Positions 1-6,817 are shown, counted from the stretch's first letter. The stretch is 20,860 nt of DNA from CAMEGH01 sp964513905 (GCA_964513905.1 CAZENS010000012.1:1-20860); one strand, 5' to 3'. Translations and numbers: made by a program. The notes: generated from the letters alone by a model not told the origin.

Positions 1-54
1 TCAAAATCTGATGTCCAATAGGACGTACCGGTTCAAGTCCGGTCCGCGGTACCA
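1..54 (+). tRNA. tRNA 3' part, probably tRNA-Leu(CAA), 5' end outside the window
   Basis: The T-arm is clear: ACCGG stem (27-31), TTCAAGT loop (32-38), CCGGT (39-43). The 3' acceptor strand CCGCGGT (44-50), discriminator A (51) and an encoded CCA (52-54) follow. A long variable arm, GTCC-AATA-GGAC, lies just before the T-arm, so this is a class II tRNA (Leu, Ser or Tyr). Discriminator A73 fits Leu and argues against Ser. If the window begins at U33, the anticodon is CAA. Only about the last 54 nt are present, so the D-arm and the 5' acceptor strand cannot be checked; the anticodon is an inference, the tRNA itself is not in doubt. Confidence 0.85.
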
Positions 55-66
55 TCTGTGAATAAT

Positions 67-98
67 AATCGTCAAGTTGTGGCGATTTTATTTTTTTA
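67..98 (+). terminator. rho-independent terminator of the tRNA gene
   Basis: AATCGTCA (67-74) pairs with TGGCGATT (80-87) across a 5-nt loop, giving eight pairs with one U-G, and a long T-rich tract follows (88-97). It overlaps the stop codon of the opposing gene at 96-98, so the convergent pair shares almost no spacer. Confidence 0.8.
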
Positions 99-887
99 TT
101 GAATAAGACTAGTTGCAAGCGCTTCCAGCGGCTTAGACTCATTCCACAGCAAGTAGGTTGCCATAGTGGTAGCTGTAGTCCCCTTCCATATTTGCAGTGG
201 ATTGCTCCAGTTCATACTCACAACGTCGCCGCCGTGTGCAATAACTAAGTTTTCTTTGTGTAGTGTTACGATAGTGATCGGATATGTGACAGTAAATTTA
301 TGGAGTGCATCAACTAGATTGGAGAGTTGCATACTAAACGTTAGTACTTTTGGGTAATAGACGCTTTGGAATATTTTTTGCACCTGGGAAAAGCTTGCAA
401 CAAATAAGGTTTTCTCTCTGTCGAGTAGCTCTGGGTAGCTTGACTTTACCAAATCAAGGGAGTCTCTGGTTAGGGTTATCCAGCTGTTGTAGGAACGGAT
501 AAAATCATCATAAACGATTGCCGTTTCGCTACTTTTTCCAGACTCACCAATAAATAAGATCCCTGTACTCCATTCACCTAGGGCTTTCATGTCATTAAGG
601 GCGGACCTCGATAAGCTGCCGCTCACGTTGCTGGGCGCAAATTGGGCCTCTGTAATAAAGCTTGGAACACTCTTTTTTAGAGCCTCAGGAAGAAGTACTT
701 TTACTTCTCCGGCGCCAACCTTGTGTGCCGTGCTATACGCCTCGGCGACACCGGCAAAGCCAAGCTTATTGCCACCGATAATGCCTAGCCTACCAGCAAG
801 AGATCGTTGCTCTGGTTTATTCCAGGCAATATCAGGAAAGAGCGGCATATTCTGTTCTTGCTTTTTCCAAAAGGGAAATTGGTTCAT
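96..887 (-). CDS. degenerate NAD(P)H-hydrate dehydratase / YjeF C-terminal-like protein
   Basis: This 263-residue protein resembles the ribokinase-fold domain that dehydrates damaged NAD(P)HX (YjeF C-terminal, CARKD family). The N-terminal part keeps a family-like glycine-rich stretch, GIIGGNKLGFAGVAEAY followed by KVGAGEVKVLLP (about residues 35-68). The two active-site landmarks are changed. Where the family has TPHxGE there is TFSMQL, and where it has the GxGD catalytic loop there is KGTTATTMA near the C-terminus, with no Asp. It may therefore be a non-catalytic or re-purposed relative. The start at 887 is supported by an extended -10, TG-A-TACAAT, ending 6 nt before the ATG, so the mRNA is probably leaderless. 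Family assignment is by eye. Confidence 0.65.
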   Translation of the reverse strand: MNQFPFWKKQEQNMPLFPDIAWNKPEQRSLAGRLGIIGGNKLGFAGVAEAYSTAHKVGAGEVKVLLPEALKKSVPSFITEAQFAPSNVSGSLSRSALNDMKALGEWSTGILFIGESGKSSETAIVYDDFIRSYNSWITLTRDSLDLVKSSYPELLDREKTLFVASFSQVQKIFQSVYYPKVLTFSMQLSNLVDALHKFTVTYPITIVTLHKENLVIAHGGDVVSMNWSNPLQIWKGTTATTMATYLLWNESKPLEALATSLIQ

Positions 888-893
888 GGACTT

Positions 894-902
894 ATTGTAT
901 CA
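894..902 (-). promoter_or_regulatory. extended -10 promoter, leaderless start
   Basis: On the minus strand TGATACAAT reads as an extended -10 (TACAAT at 894-899, TG at 901-902), with 6 nt to the ATG at 885-887. The predicted transcription start falls on or beside the start codon. Confidence 0.6.
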
Positions 903-1880
903 CTTTCGGGTATGAGGGATGACAGTGCACGACGCCTCATCTCGACATTGCGGCGTGCCGGTAAAGCCGTGTCGGGCAGCGTGGATAACATTGTCTGTAA
1001 TCTTATCGAGCTGTAGGATTTCTTCTTGAGTGGCTAGGTTGCCCACTTCTTTTACGAGTAATTCTGTCATAGCAACAGGAGTCCGTCTGTTCTGCGGATG
1101 CAGATGAAGCGAGCCACCAATTAGCACTGCTTCATAGCGTTCGTAGTGGGCATCTTGTAGCGAGGTTTTTACTTCTGCTGCCAGTGTTCCATTAATTTCT
1201 CCCCATTTCATTTTAAGAAGCTGGATATCGTGTGATTTTTTTGGATGAAATTTTCCTGAGTCAGATCGTGGAAGTGCCGGAAACGCCATGAGCGTTGGGG
1301 AGTTTAACCGATTGATTGCAAGCGACGCATTAATTTCGTGCGCTATTCCAAGGTAATTGTCGACATTGTAGATTCTGTGGTCGCTCGGGGTGTCTTGTTT
1401 AAATATACTAACTGCCCTGCTAGCCTGTGCACCAAGTTCAAGAACAGATTCGTAGTAGCGTGCTCGATGATCTTCCGTGACGTCTCCGTCTATCATCGCT
1501 CCAAAAATATCAGCCGCTGCAAGGCAGTAATCAACTCGTATCATGTTGGTGCTTGGTACGTTGTACTCCTGATAAAATGCTTTTGTTTGCTCTTTATTAT
1601 GCTGCAGTGCCCTGGCTGTCAGCCAATCTTCACGCGCTTTTTGCAGGGTAGCATGTCGCTCGTCTGCAGATCGATCGGTCTCTATTAACGAAGCCTCGGC
1701 AAGCATCCAGCCACCAAGATGTCTATAGAAGAAAGAGCTAGGTTCTTCAAGTGTATTCCGAAAGGTATGAAGCAGTGGTGCTGACTCTGGCGGTAGAAGG
1801 TCTTTAGGGAGCTGATTATAGTGATGCTGCGTATTTGAAAGACATTTTTTTGATGGATATTTTTCTTGTTTTCGTCCCAT
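900..1880 (-). CDS. hypothetical protein
   Basis: I do not recognise this 326-residue protein. It is soluble by appearance, with no signal peptide or membrane segment, and rich in helix-forming stretches with several His and Arg. A histidine-rich strand-like motif, VLIGGSLHLHPQNRR, occurs in the last third. An upstream GTG at 1898 would add six residues, but the -10 TATAGT (1888-1893) ends 7 nt before the ATG at 1880, and the GTG lies upstream of that -10, so 1880 is preferred as a leaderless start. It is the only gene here that I see ending in TGA. The flanking phosphatase and kinase-like genes do not suggest a shared pathway. Codon use matches the native genes, so it is probably lineage-conserved rather than recently acquired. 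Confidence 0.8.
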   Translation of the reverse strand: MGRKQEKYPSKKCLSNTQHHYNQLPKDLLPPESAPLLHTFRNTLEEPSSFFYRHLGGWMLAEASLIETDRSADERHATLQKAREDWLTARALQHNKEQTKAFYQEYNVPSTNMIRVDYCLAAADIFGAMIDGDVTEDHRARYYESVLELGAQASRAVSIFKQDTPSDHRIYNVDNYLGIAHEINASLAINRLNSPTLMAFPALPRSDSGKFHPKKSHDIQLLKMKWGEINGTLAAEVKTSLQDAHYERYEAVLIGGSLHLHPQNRRTPVAMTELLVKEVGNLATQEEILQLDKITDNVIHAARHGFTGTPQCRDEASCTVIPHTRK

Positions 1881-1887
1881 AATACCC

Positions 1888-1893
1888 ACTATA
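1888..1893 (-). promoter_or_regulatory. -10 element for the hypothetical gene at 900-1880
   Basis: The minus strand reads TATAGT followed by 7 nt and ATG. No convincing -35 is seen. The spacing matches the leaderless pattern of the other native genes in this window. Confidence 0.5.
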
Positions 1894-1913
1894 TCCACCT
1901 TTTTTACATTTCG

Positions 1914-2645
1914 CTACGAAAGTAGGTATTTGTCTTCTACTTTTGTGAGTTGATAGATAACATTCTTACGCTCAACCACAATGTTCCAGCCTTGCTTTTT
2001 TGCGATTGTCAACAGGTTATTGTCTGGGTTGAACGCAACAGGGTTTTCAACAATTTCCATCATTTTTGAATCGCTTCCACTATCCCCTACTGCATAACTA
2101 CCTTCCCAGGTGAGGTTGTGTTCTTTTACAATATTTTTTAGCGATACGCCCTTATCTATAACAGGAGTTATTTCTTCTCCGGTAAACTTTCCGTTCTCGG
2201 TTGGATAGACTGAGCCGGTGGCAATATCAAAGTCATAATAATTAGCGATCATATCTACAATTTCTTGATGTGATCCTGATATTGCAATAAGTGTGTAATC
2301 CTGCTGTTTGAGCGCCTTTATAAGATTGCGAGTATATCGGTAGGTGTAGTCCTTCTGGTCTTCAAAAACAGCCTGCACTGCATCCCTGTATTCTTCGGGA
2401 GTAACCGTTTTTAATAATGCATACCAGGTTGTCAACATCGCTTCTTCATAGATGTGGAATGAGTTAACTTCCGTTCGTCGTTTCCAGCGGGCAAAAAGAT
2501 CTCGCATTTTTTTATATTCACTCATGGTTACTCGATCGCGTCGCGCTAATTCGTCAACTATGGTATGAAAAAGTTGCCAGCGCATTAATGTGCCGTCAAT
2601 GTCGAACGCTGCAAACTTTTTTTGTGAATTAACGGGTGTATTCAT
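1914..2645 (-). CDS. HAD-superfamily (subclass IB-like) phosphatase
   Basis: A cytosolic hydrolase of 243 residues with the full set of haloacid-dehalogenase motifs. FDIDGT near the N-terminus has nucleophile D15 and general acid/base D17; IAISGS is motif II; a Lys in DKGVSLKN serves motif III; and GDSGSD is the Mg-binding motif IV. Such enzymes form an aspartyl-phosphate intermediate, and the SerB-like layout suggests a small phosphomonoester substrate. I cannot name the substrate. The start at 2645 is chosen over an upstream Met at 2702 because AAGGAA lies 6 nt before the ATG. The gene overlaps the end of the preceding HAD gene by 17 nt, so the two are translationally coupled paralogues. 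Confidence 0.9.
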   Translation of the reverse strand: MNTPVNSQKKFAAFDIDGTLMRWQLFHTIVDELARRDRVTMSEYKKMRDLFARWKRRTEVNSFHIYEEAMLTTWYALLKTVTPEEYRDAVQAVFEDQKDYTYRYTRNLIKALKQQDYTLIAISGSHQEIVDMIANYYDFDIATGSVYPTENGKFTGEEITPVIDKGVSLKNIVKEHNLTWEGSYAVGDSGSDSKMMEIVENPVAFNPDNNLLTIAKKQGWNIVVERKNVIYQLTKVEDKYLLS

Positions 2646-3351
2646 GAATTTCCTTCGTCGGTTGTTTGGTGGTAATAACACTCCAGCCACGCTCTTTACC
2701 AATGGCGGCTAAGTCTGGCTTTGGATTAACAATAAATGGCTCGCGTGAGTTTTCGAGCAAGCTAAGGTCGTTAACGGTGTCTCCGTATGATGCAACGAGC
2801 GTTGCTCTTCCTAATTTTTCGCACCACTTTTGGGCGATGCTGTGTTTTTCTTTGCCTCGGCTACGTACGCCTCTTGCGGTATGGTATATTTTTCGATTAT
2901 GAAAATGGCGAGTGCCTGTTGCAAAATCAAACCGAAGTTTTCGTTTTATTGCCTGTATAAACACGTCCGGTGAACCAGAGATGATTCCGAGTGTTGAGCC
3001 CATTTCCCGGTGTAGTTCGATCTCTTCACGTAGTTCGCTAAATAATAGTTGCTCAATATCTTTTTCGGCCTGTTCTTCGGCAAACTTTTCGATAGTTTTC
3101 ACTGGTTTTTGACGCAGTTGCTTATCGAACTCTGTAATCATTGGTGTTAGGTACTTTTGTCTTTCAAAATTTGGACAGGTGGCGTATTCATCACGGAGCG
3201 CGCTCAGCTGATCTAGCGTGCTTTGGTCGGAAGTAAAAATGCCACGCTCGTTTAGCTCCCAAAACGCTCGACCAGATATTTCATCTGGATTATCGGGAAG
3301 TAGTGTTCCGTCAACATCAAATACTACTAGTGTGTTGGAAGATTTTTCCAT
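2629..3351 (-). CDS. HAD-superfamily phosphatase, first gene of a two-gene operon
   Basis: This 240-residue HAD hydrolase has FDVDGT at residues 11-16 (D12 nucleophile, D14 acid/base), GIISGS as motif II, a Lys in GKEKHS as candidate motif III and YGDTVND as motif IV. Between motifs I and II lies a helical cap typical of C1-capped, SerB-like enzymes. The substrate is unknown. It resembles the downstream HAD gene in order of motifs and length, which suggests an old duplication with divergence. An in-frame Met 31 codons upstream would place the promoter inside the gene; the ATG at 3351 sits 6 nt after an extended -10, so the mRNA is probably leaderless. Confidence 0.9.
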   Translation of the reverse strand: MEKSSNTLVVFDVDGTLLPDNPDEISGRAFWELNERGIFTSDQSTLDQLSALRDEYATCPNFERQKYLTPMITEFDKQLRQKPVKTIEKFAEEQAEKDIEQLLFSELREEIELHREMGSTLGIISGSPDVFIQAIKRKLRFDFATGTRHFHNRKIYHTARGVRSRGKEKHSIAQKWCEKLGRATLVASYGDTVNDLSLLENSREPFIVNPKPDLAAIGKERGWSVITTKQPTKEIHEYTR

Positions 3352-3357
3352 GAGCAA

Positions 3358-3386
3358 ATTATAACATAAAATAAGTAAAATGTACA
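3358..3386 (-). promoter_or_regulatory. promoter of the HAD operon
   Basis: Minus strand: TGTTATAAT is an extended, perfect -10 (TATAAT at 3358-3363) ending 6 nt before the ATG. A weak -35, TGTACA (3381-3386), lies 17 nt upstream. Confidence 0.7.
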
Positions 3387-3397
3387 ATGTAACATTG

Positions 3398-3434
3398 CGA
3401 GAAAAGTAAAGCGCCACCCAGATTTTGGGTGGCG
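3398..3434 (-). terminator. terminator of the membrane-protein cassette
   Basis: CGCCACCC (3412-3419) and GGGTGGCG (3427-3434) form a perfect 8-bp GC-rich stem, extended by an A-T pair into the loop. On the minus strand a T-rich tail follows (3398-3411). It separates the cassette from the HAD operon promoter. Confidence 0.8.
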
Positions 3435-3446
3435 TGTGTAGCATCC

Positions 3447-4097
3447 TTAGTTCTCTTCATCGAAGTCGCGCGACCTGCGCTCATCGTAGTTCCTTTGGAT
3501 CCTACTTTTCTCCTGTCGGCACTTTTTACCCTCCTCGACTGCCTTGCTGCGCTTGTCGATCAGATCGCACACAGACTTGTAGCACCGATTGAGCGCTTGC
3601 TCCAGCTCGTCCAGAGATCGTCGGTCCGTATGCTTACTCAGACCCTTGGTGTTAAGCAGGAACGATGCGATAATCGAATTGATCCTGTTGGCGTAGTCAT
3701 GATCGATGTCGGACATATCAGCAGGTCGTTCCGTGAAAAGGTGTGCAACCTCTTCATCGTTCAAGAACTCCTGAAGCCTGTCGAGCAGGGGCTTGAACGC
3801 CCCGTCTTCTTCAGAGAAGTATCCCCTTCGCGGAATTTCCTTTGCGTAAAATTGCACGAAAGCCACGCCCAGAAGTGCGCCAAGACAGAAGATCGTCATG
3901 GGAATTCCTAGCCGGTGTCCAGTACTGGCAAAGATCAAAAGAAGAATCACTCCCGCGACCATTACAACAACAGCCGCCTTCAGCGCAGTCTCGATGAGGG
4001 CCTTGGCGCCTCTGGATAGCAGTGTATACCTCATGTTCCCCGGAAAGTACGGGGATGTGAAGAAGTACGCCTTATCCTTGCGATCGATATGAATCAT
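3447..4097 (-). CDS. cassette protein 1: two-TM membrane protein of unknown function
   Basis: I do not recognise this 216-residue protein. Two hydrophobic segments (about residues 41-58 and 64-84) form a helical hairpin. The remaining roughly 130 residues are highly charged, probably cytosolic, and end in an Arg/Glu/Lys-rich tail suited to coiled coil or nucleic-acid contact. The start at 4097 is preceded by AGGAGGT, a near-perfect SD, 11 nt upstream. Codons favour C and G at third positions (GTC, CTC, ATC, CGC), unlike the neighbouring HAD and exonuclease genes. The 5' end abuts an assembly gap, but the N-terminus is supported because the same 55 bp recur on the far side of the gap. Confidence 0.8.
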   Translation of the reverse strand: MIHIDRKDKAYFFTSPYFPGNMRYTLLSRGAKALIETALKAAVVVMVAGVILLLIFASTGHRLGIPMTIFCLGALLGVAFVQFYAKEIPRRGYFSEEDGAFKPLLDRLQEFLNDEEVAHLFTERPADMSDIDHDYANRINSIIASFLLNTKGLSKHTDRRSLDELEQALNRCYKSVCDLIDKRSKAVEEGKKCRQEKSRIQRNYDERRSRDFDEEN

Positions 4098-4114
4098 CGC
4101 AGATCACACCTCCT
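4060..4114. repeat. 55-bp direct repeat flanking the N gap, left copy
   Basis: These 55 bases are identical to 4215-4269. They cover the first codons of cassette gene 1, its start and its SD. The placement at both edges of a run of N points to unresolved contig overlap, not a biological repeat. Confidence 0.95.
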
Positions 4115-4214
4115 NNNNNNNNNNNNNNNNNNNNNNNNNNNNNNNNNNNNNNNNNNNNNNNNNNNNNNNNNNNNNNNNNNNNNNNNNNNNNNNNNNNNNN
4201 NNNNNNNNNNNNNN
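4115..4214. other. assembly gap of 100 N
   Basis: Exactly 100 undetermined bases (4115-4214). A fixed length of 100 is a common scaffolder default for a gap of unknown size. Identical 55-bp sequences on both sides suggest the contigs really overlap and that no sequence is missing. Confidence 0.97.
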
Positions 4215-4269
4215 AAGAAGTACGCCTTATCCTTGCGATCGATATGAATCATCGCAGATCACACCTCCT
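4215..4269. repeat. 55-bp direct repeat flanking the N gap, right copy
   Basis: Identical to 4060-4114. It contains a second copy of the cassette gene start (ATG at 4250-4252, minus strand) and SD. Collapsing both copies joins gene, SD, leader and promoter into one ordinary transcription unit. Confidence 0.95.
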
Positions 4270-4298
4270 AAAGGTGGAGTAGGTTTTGTACAGGGACG

Positions 4299-4317
4299 CT
4301 ACTCTCGGTAAGAGTAG
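4299..4317 (-). promoter_or_regulatory. 5'-terminal stem-loop in the cassette 1 leader
   Basis: CTACTCT (4299-4305) pairs perfectly with AGAGTAG (4311-4317) around a 5-nt loop. The predicted transcription start is near 4319, so the hairpin begins about 1-2 nt from the mRNA 5' end. About 50 nt separate it from the SD once the gap repeat is collapsed. Confidence 0.65.
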
Positions 4318-4325
4318 ATGTATTT

Positions 4326-4354
4326 ATATTAATATAAATAAGCTTAATTGTCAA
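4326..4354 (-). promoter_or_regulatory. sigma-70-type promoter of cassette 1
   Basis: Minus strand: a perfect -35 TTGACA (4349-4354), a 17-bp spacer and -10 TAATAT (4326-4331). The same -35/-10 pair drives the PE-PPE cassette at 19866-19894. Confidence 0.85.
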
Positions 4355-4375
4355 TACAAGAGAAATATAGAGTAA

Positions 4376-5176
4376 TTAGCGCAACTCTATGCTCACGGGG
4401 CAGTGATCGCTACCCATTTGATCTGCGTGAATGGCCGCAGATTTAATGCGTGAAGACATGGTAGAGCTTGCTAGCCAGTAATCAATCCGCCAGCCAACGT
4501 TGCGCGCTCGGGAGTTTGCCCAGTGTGTCCACCAGCTGTAGTGTCCATTACCATTGGTAAAAATGCGGAAAGTATCCACAAATCCGGCGTCGATAAATTT
4601 TTGGAATCCTTCCCGCTCTTCATCTGTAAAACCGTGTTTTCCCCGATTATCTTTGGGGCGCGCTAGGTCATCCTCAGTGTGCGCAACGTTTAAGTCTCCA
4701 CAAAAAAGAACCGGCTTAATTTTTTCGAGCTGCTGCATATAGGCAAGCCATGCCTTGTCCCAGTGTTTGTGGCGAAGATCTAGCCGGCTTAAGTCACCTT
4801 TTGAATTCGGCGTATAAACAGTCGCTACGATGTATTCTTCAAACTCTGCAGCAATAACTCTCCCCTCTTTATTGGGGTCGCCGTACACATCTCCGCTGGC
4901 ATCGTATTTTTTTATAATTTCTTCCGGAAAACCATACCAAACATTCAGCGGTTTTACCTTAGAAAAAATAGCTGTGCCACTGTAGCCAGGTTTTTCGGCA
5001 CTATTCCAATACTCATGATATTCTGGCAGATCAATCTCGGCTTGGCCCTGCTTTGCCTTTGTTTCTTGCAAACATAGCACATCTGGTTGGTATGTTTGGA
5101 TGAATTTTTGAAACTCACCTTTTTTAATAACGGATCGTATTCCGTTTACATTCCACGAGAATAACTTCATGTACAT
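4376..5176 (-). CDS. xthA: exodeoxyribonuclease III / AP endonuclease
   Basis: This is a Mg-dependent 3'-5' exonuclease and AP endonuclease of the ExoIII/APE1 family, acting in base excision repair. With the start at 5176 (266 residues) the family motifs read: WNVNGIR with N9, LQETK with metal ligand E38, VYTPN with Y121, GDLNVAH with D161 and N163, the substrate-binding segment GWRIDYWLAS, and a terminal GSDHCPV with the catalytic D257-H258 pair. All key residues are present and the length is normal. The -10 TATGAT (5183-5188) ends 6 nt before the ATG at 5176; a second Met at 5170 gives the commoner family start MKLFSW. Cassette 1's promoter lies immediately downstream of its stop. Confidence 0.95.
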   Translation of the reverse strand: MYMKLFSWNVNGIRSVIKKGEFQKFIQTYQPDVLCLQETKAKQGQAEIDLPEYHEYWNSAEKPGYSGTAIFSKVKPLNVWYGFPEEIIKKYDASGDVYGDPNKEGRVIAAEFEEYIVATVYTPNSKGDLSRLDLRHKHWDKAWLAYMQQLEKIKPVLFCGDLNVAHTEDDLARPKDNRGKHGFTDEEREGFQKFIDAGFVDTFRIFTNGNGHYSWWTHWANSRARNVGWRIDYWLASSTMSSRIKSAAIHADQMGSDHCPVSIELR

Positions 5177-5182
5177 TAGTGT

Positions 5183-5188
5183 ATCATA
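5183..5188 (-). promoter_or_regulatory. -10 element of xthA
   Basis: TATGAT on the minus strand, 6 nt before ATG 5176 and 12 nt before ATG 5170. The transcription start is predicted at about 5176, so the mRNA is leaderless or nearly so. Confidence 0.55.
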
Positions 5189-5214
5189 CAGTGATTTTTT
5201 TGAGACCAAGCGTC

Positions 5215-5243
5215 TTGAGCCGGGGTCTCTGATGTTTTATACT
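5215..5243 (+). promoter_or_regulatory. promoter of cassette 2
   Basis: TTGAGC (5215-5220), a 17-bp spacer, TATACT (5238-5243). A 6-bp inverted repeat, GAGACC (5202-5207) and GGTCTC (5224-5229), brackets the -35 and could be an operator. It runs divergently from xthA. Confidence 0.65.
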
Positions 5244-5251
5244 GTAATATG

Positions 5252-5271
5252 GTTCACTTGTCTCGGTGAGC
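5252..5271 (+). promoter_or_regulatory. 5'-terminal stem-loop in the cassette 2 leader
   Basis: GTTCAC (5252-5257) pairs with GTGAGC (5266-5271) including one U-G pair, across an 8-nt loop. The predicted transcription start is about 5250. Confidence 0.45.
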
Positions 5272-5319
5272 TTGTTCATTTGTTCGAAGTACGACAAACA
5301 GCCTTTAAGGAGGTTGCCT

Positions 5320-5700
5320 GTGGGTATCATGGTACACGAGAGTCAGGCTGATGTTCTGAACGTAATCTACGAAGGAATCAGGAGTAGTGATGACCGTGAT
5401 TTTTCGCTTGGTTCGCTGCTTTGTGATTGTCCTGTATATCGTGAGGGCGATTTTTTTGCCTTCCGATTTGTTGATGACTGCCTGAAGGAGCAGTCCCTCA
5501 GGGTTAGGGCTAGCGAATCGTTGCAGTATGAGCGGTCTAATGGTTTCTGCTCTATGCGTGTCGTTCGGTCTGGCGTGCTTGTTCCGGTGCAAATCGGCGT
5601 GAACCGTTACTATAGCGGTTTCCGGTCCATTCAGACCGAGTGCAGGAGTCAGACGCTACGAGAATTTATGAGGAGTGAAGCGAGCGTGTCGCGTGCATAA
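5320..5700 (+). CDS. cassette protein 2: unknown 126-residue protein
   Basis: I do not recognise this protein. It has no signal peptide and no clear membrane segment. It contains several Cys (a CDCP cluster near residues 34-37) and a basic, Arg/Ser-rich C-terminal third. The start is the GTG at 5320, because AAGGAGG (5307-5313) lies 6 nt upstream; the in-frame ATG at 5329 would be 15 nt away. The gene stands alone between its own promoter and a strong terminator, divergent from xthA and in tandem with cassette 3. It could be an effector, an antitoxin-like or a regulatory protein; the sequence does not decide. Confidence 0.75.
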   Translation: MGIMVHESQADVLNVIYEGIRSSDDRDFSLGSLLCDCPVYREGDFFAFRFVDDCLKEQSLRVRASESLQYERSNGFCSMRVVRSGVLVPVQIGVNRYYSGFRSIQTECRSQTLREFMRSEASVSRA

Positions 5701-5747
5701 GAATCCCCTTTCAGGGTTGATGACGCTGCCACTACAACAAGTGAACT

Positions 5748-5775
5748 CCCCGCCAATTACCGGCGGGGTTTTCCT
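5748..5775 (+). terminator. rho-independent terminator of cassette 2
   Basis: CCCCGCC (5748-5754) and GGCGGGG (5762-5768) form a perfect 7-bp stem with a 7-nt loop, followed by TTTTCCT. Confidence 0.9.
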
Positions 5776-5785
5776 ATAGTATATA

Positions 5786-5814
5786 TTGACTTTATTAATA
5801 ATTTATAGTAGTAT
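5786..5814 (+). promoter_or_regulatory. promoter of cassette 3
   Basis: TTGACT (5786-5791), a 17-bp A+T-only spacer apart from its last base, TAGTAT (5809-5814). It begins about 10 nt after the cassette 2 terminator. Confidence 0.75.
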
Positions 5815-5820
5815 AAGTTA

Positions 5821-5871
5821 GTTCGTATCCTTCGAACAGTTTTTTCCACCGCAATGCTGCAATGGCATTGC
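5821..5871 (+). promoter_or_regulatory. two stem-loops in the cassette 3 leader
   Basis: GTTCG (5821-5825) pairs with CGAAC (5833-5837) starting exactly at the predicted +1. A second stem, GCAATGC (5851-5857) with GCATTGC (5865-5871), has seven perfect pairs and ends 5 nt before the SD AAAGGAG (5877-5883). The second could affect ribosome access. Confidence 0.6.
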
Positions 5872-5892
5872 CGACGAAAGGAGTTCGTCTAC

Positions 5893-6291
5893 ATGACGAC
5901 CCCCGGAGTTACCGCCCAGGTCCACGATCGATTCTCTTCGGTTCCGATGAAGAGGAAGTTGACGACTGAAAGCAGGGATCAGGTCGGGCTGGTCCGCAGC
6001 GAGCTCATGAAGACCTACCCTGAGCCGACGACTGCCGATGGCCGACAGGCTTCGCGGTCGGTGACCTTCAATGCGCTGGACTTCAGTCTCGATCACATCA
6101 CCGCTCTGGGCGCCGCTGAGGAGTACTACGCTCTGATGACGAGCCACTCCAGCAATGAGGATGTCTCGGCGCGATGGATCTACCAGCCTTCCAGTAGGGT
6201 GATCACTGCCTACCTGAAGGGAAGTGGTAGCCGCGTGCTTCTTTACCCGAACGGACACGTGGCCATCGCTAGCTCCCACTTCAAGAACTAA
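5893..6291 (+). CDS. cassette protein 3: unknown 132-residue protein
   Basis: I do not recognise this protein. It is soluble by appearance, with a Ser/Thr/Arg-rich first half and a beta-rich second half; the tail shows alternating hydrophobic strands (WIYQPSSRVITAYL, then VLLYPNGHVAIASSHF). No cysteine is present. The ATG at 5893 is chosen because AAAGGAG lies 9 nt upstream; an ATG 13 codons earlier falls within the leader hairpin region. Codon choice (GTC, CTG, ATC, GCC) is clearly more G+C-rich than in smpB next door. It has its own promoter and terminator and converges on smpB. Confidence 0.75.
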   Translation: MTTPGVTAQVHDRFSSVPMKRKLTTESRDQVGLVRSELMKTYPEPTTADGRQASRSVTFNALDFSLDHITALGAAEEYYALMTSHSSNEDVSARWIYQPSSRVITAYLKGSGSRVLLYPNGHVAIASSHFKN

Positions 6292-6310
6292 AGAAAGGAT
6301 ATCCGGACAA

Positions 6311-6340
6311 CCCACCGTACCTCGGTGGGTTTTTCCTTTT
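6311..6340 (+). terminator. rho-independent terminator of cassette 3
   Basis: CCCACCG (6311-6317) and CGGTGGG (6323-6329) form a perfect stem with a 5-nt loop, followed by TTTTTCCTTTTTT. It ends at the smpB stop codon on the other strand. Confidence 0.9.
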
Positions 6341-6817
6341 TTAGTACCGCTTTAGGCTTCTTCTTACTTCCCTGTCTTGTTGCCGTCGTTTGATAGTTTC
6401 GCGCTTATCGTAGGTCTTTTTACCTTTACCAAGCGCAATTACCACCTTAATGTAGCGCCCAGAAGTAATCATTTTAAGCGGAACGATTGTCATTCCCTGA
6501 TTTTTTTCGGCAATTAGCGATTCAATTTCGCGTCTTTTGGCTAACAATTTGCGTGGCTGCGTATCAATACTTCGCGCCTGATTGTTGCCTTTTTCGTTTA
6601 TTTTTATACTAAAACTAGCGTTATTGAGCCAGAGTTCGTTATTGCGAACAGATACAAAAGAGCCTTTTAGCTGAACGTGGCCATCACGGGCGGCGCGAAC
6701 CTCTTTGCCGGTAAGCGCAATTCCAACAGAAATAGCATCGCCAAGTTCGTAGTCGTAACGAGCTCTTCGATTTAGAATGGCAGTAGATTGGCTTTTCGTG
6801 TGATTTTTGCGCATCAT
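6341..6817 (-). CDS. smpB: SsrA-binding protein SmpB
   Basis: SmpB binds tmRNA and carries it to stalled ribosomes for trans-translation. The 158-residue protein has the family's N-terminal NRRARYDYE, the TGKEVRAAR strand, the LWLNNASFSI core and the C-terminal GKGKKTYDKRETIKRRQQDRE segment, whose basic tail folds into the mRNA channel. Length is normal. Two consecutive ATGs (6817 and 6814) are possible; the extended -10 TGTTATAAT lies 10 nt upstream of the first, inside the stop region of the preceding hydrolase gene. No tmRNA gene is seen in this window. Confidence 0.95.
   Translation of the reverse strand: MMRKNHTKSQSTAILNRRARYDYELGDAISVGIALTGKEVRAARDGHVQLKGSFVSVRNNELWLNNASFSIKINEKGNNQARSIDTQPRKLLAKRREIESLIAEKNQGMTIVPLKMITSGRYIKVVIALGKGKKTYDKRETIKRRQQDREVRRSLKRY

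Noticed and set aside
3429..3911. 160-codon open frame on the plus strand opposite cassette 1
   Set aside because: Antisense to a gene with a strong SD and consensus promoter; its start lies in the terminator hairpin.
4215..4252. Apparent truncated second copy of the cassette 1 gene after the N gap
   Set aside because: Only the exact 55-bp edge is shared and it ends at the gap; best explained by unmerged contig overlap rather than gene duplication.
5818..6315. 165-codon open frame on the minus strand opposite cassette 3
   Set aside because: It would cover the cassette 3 leader and part of its terminator, with no SD or promoter; the plus-strand gene has both.
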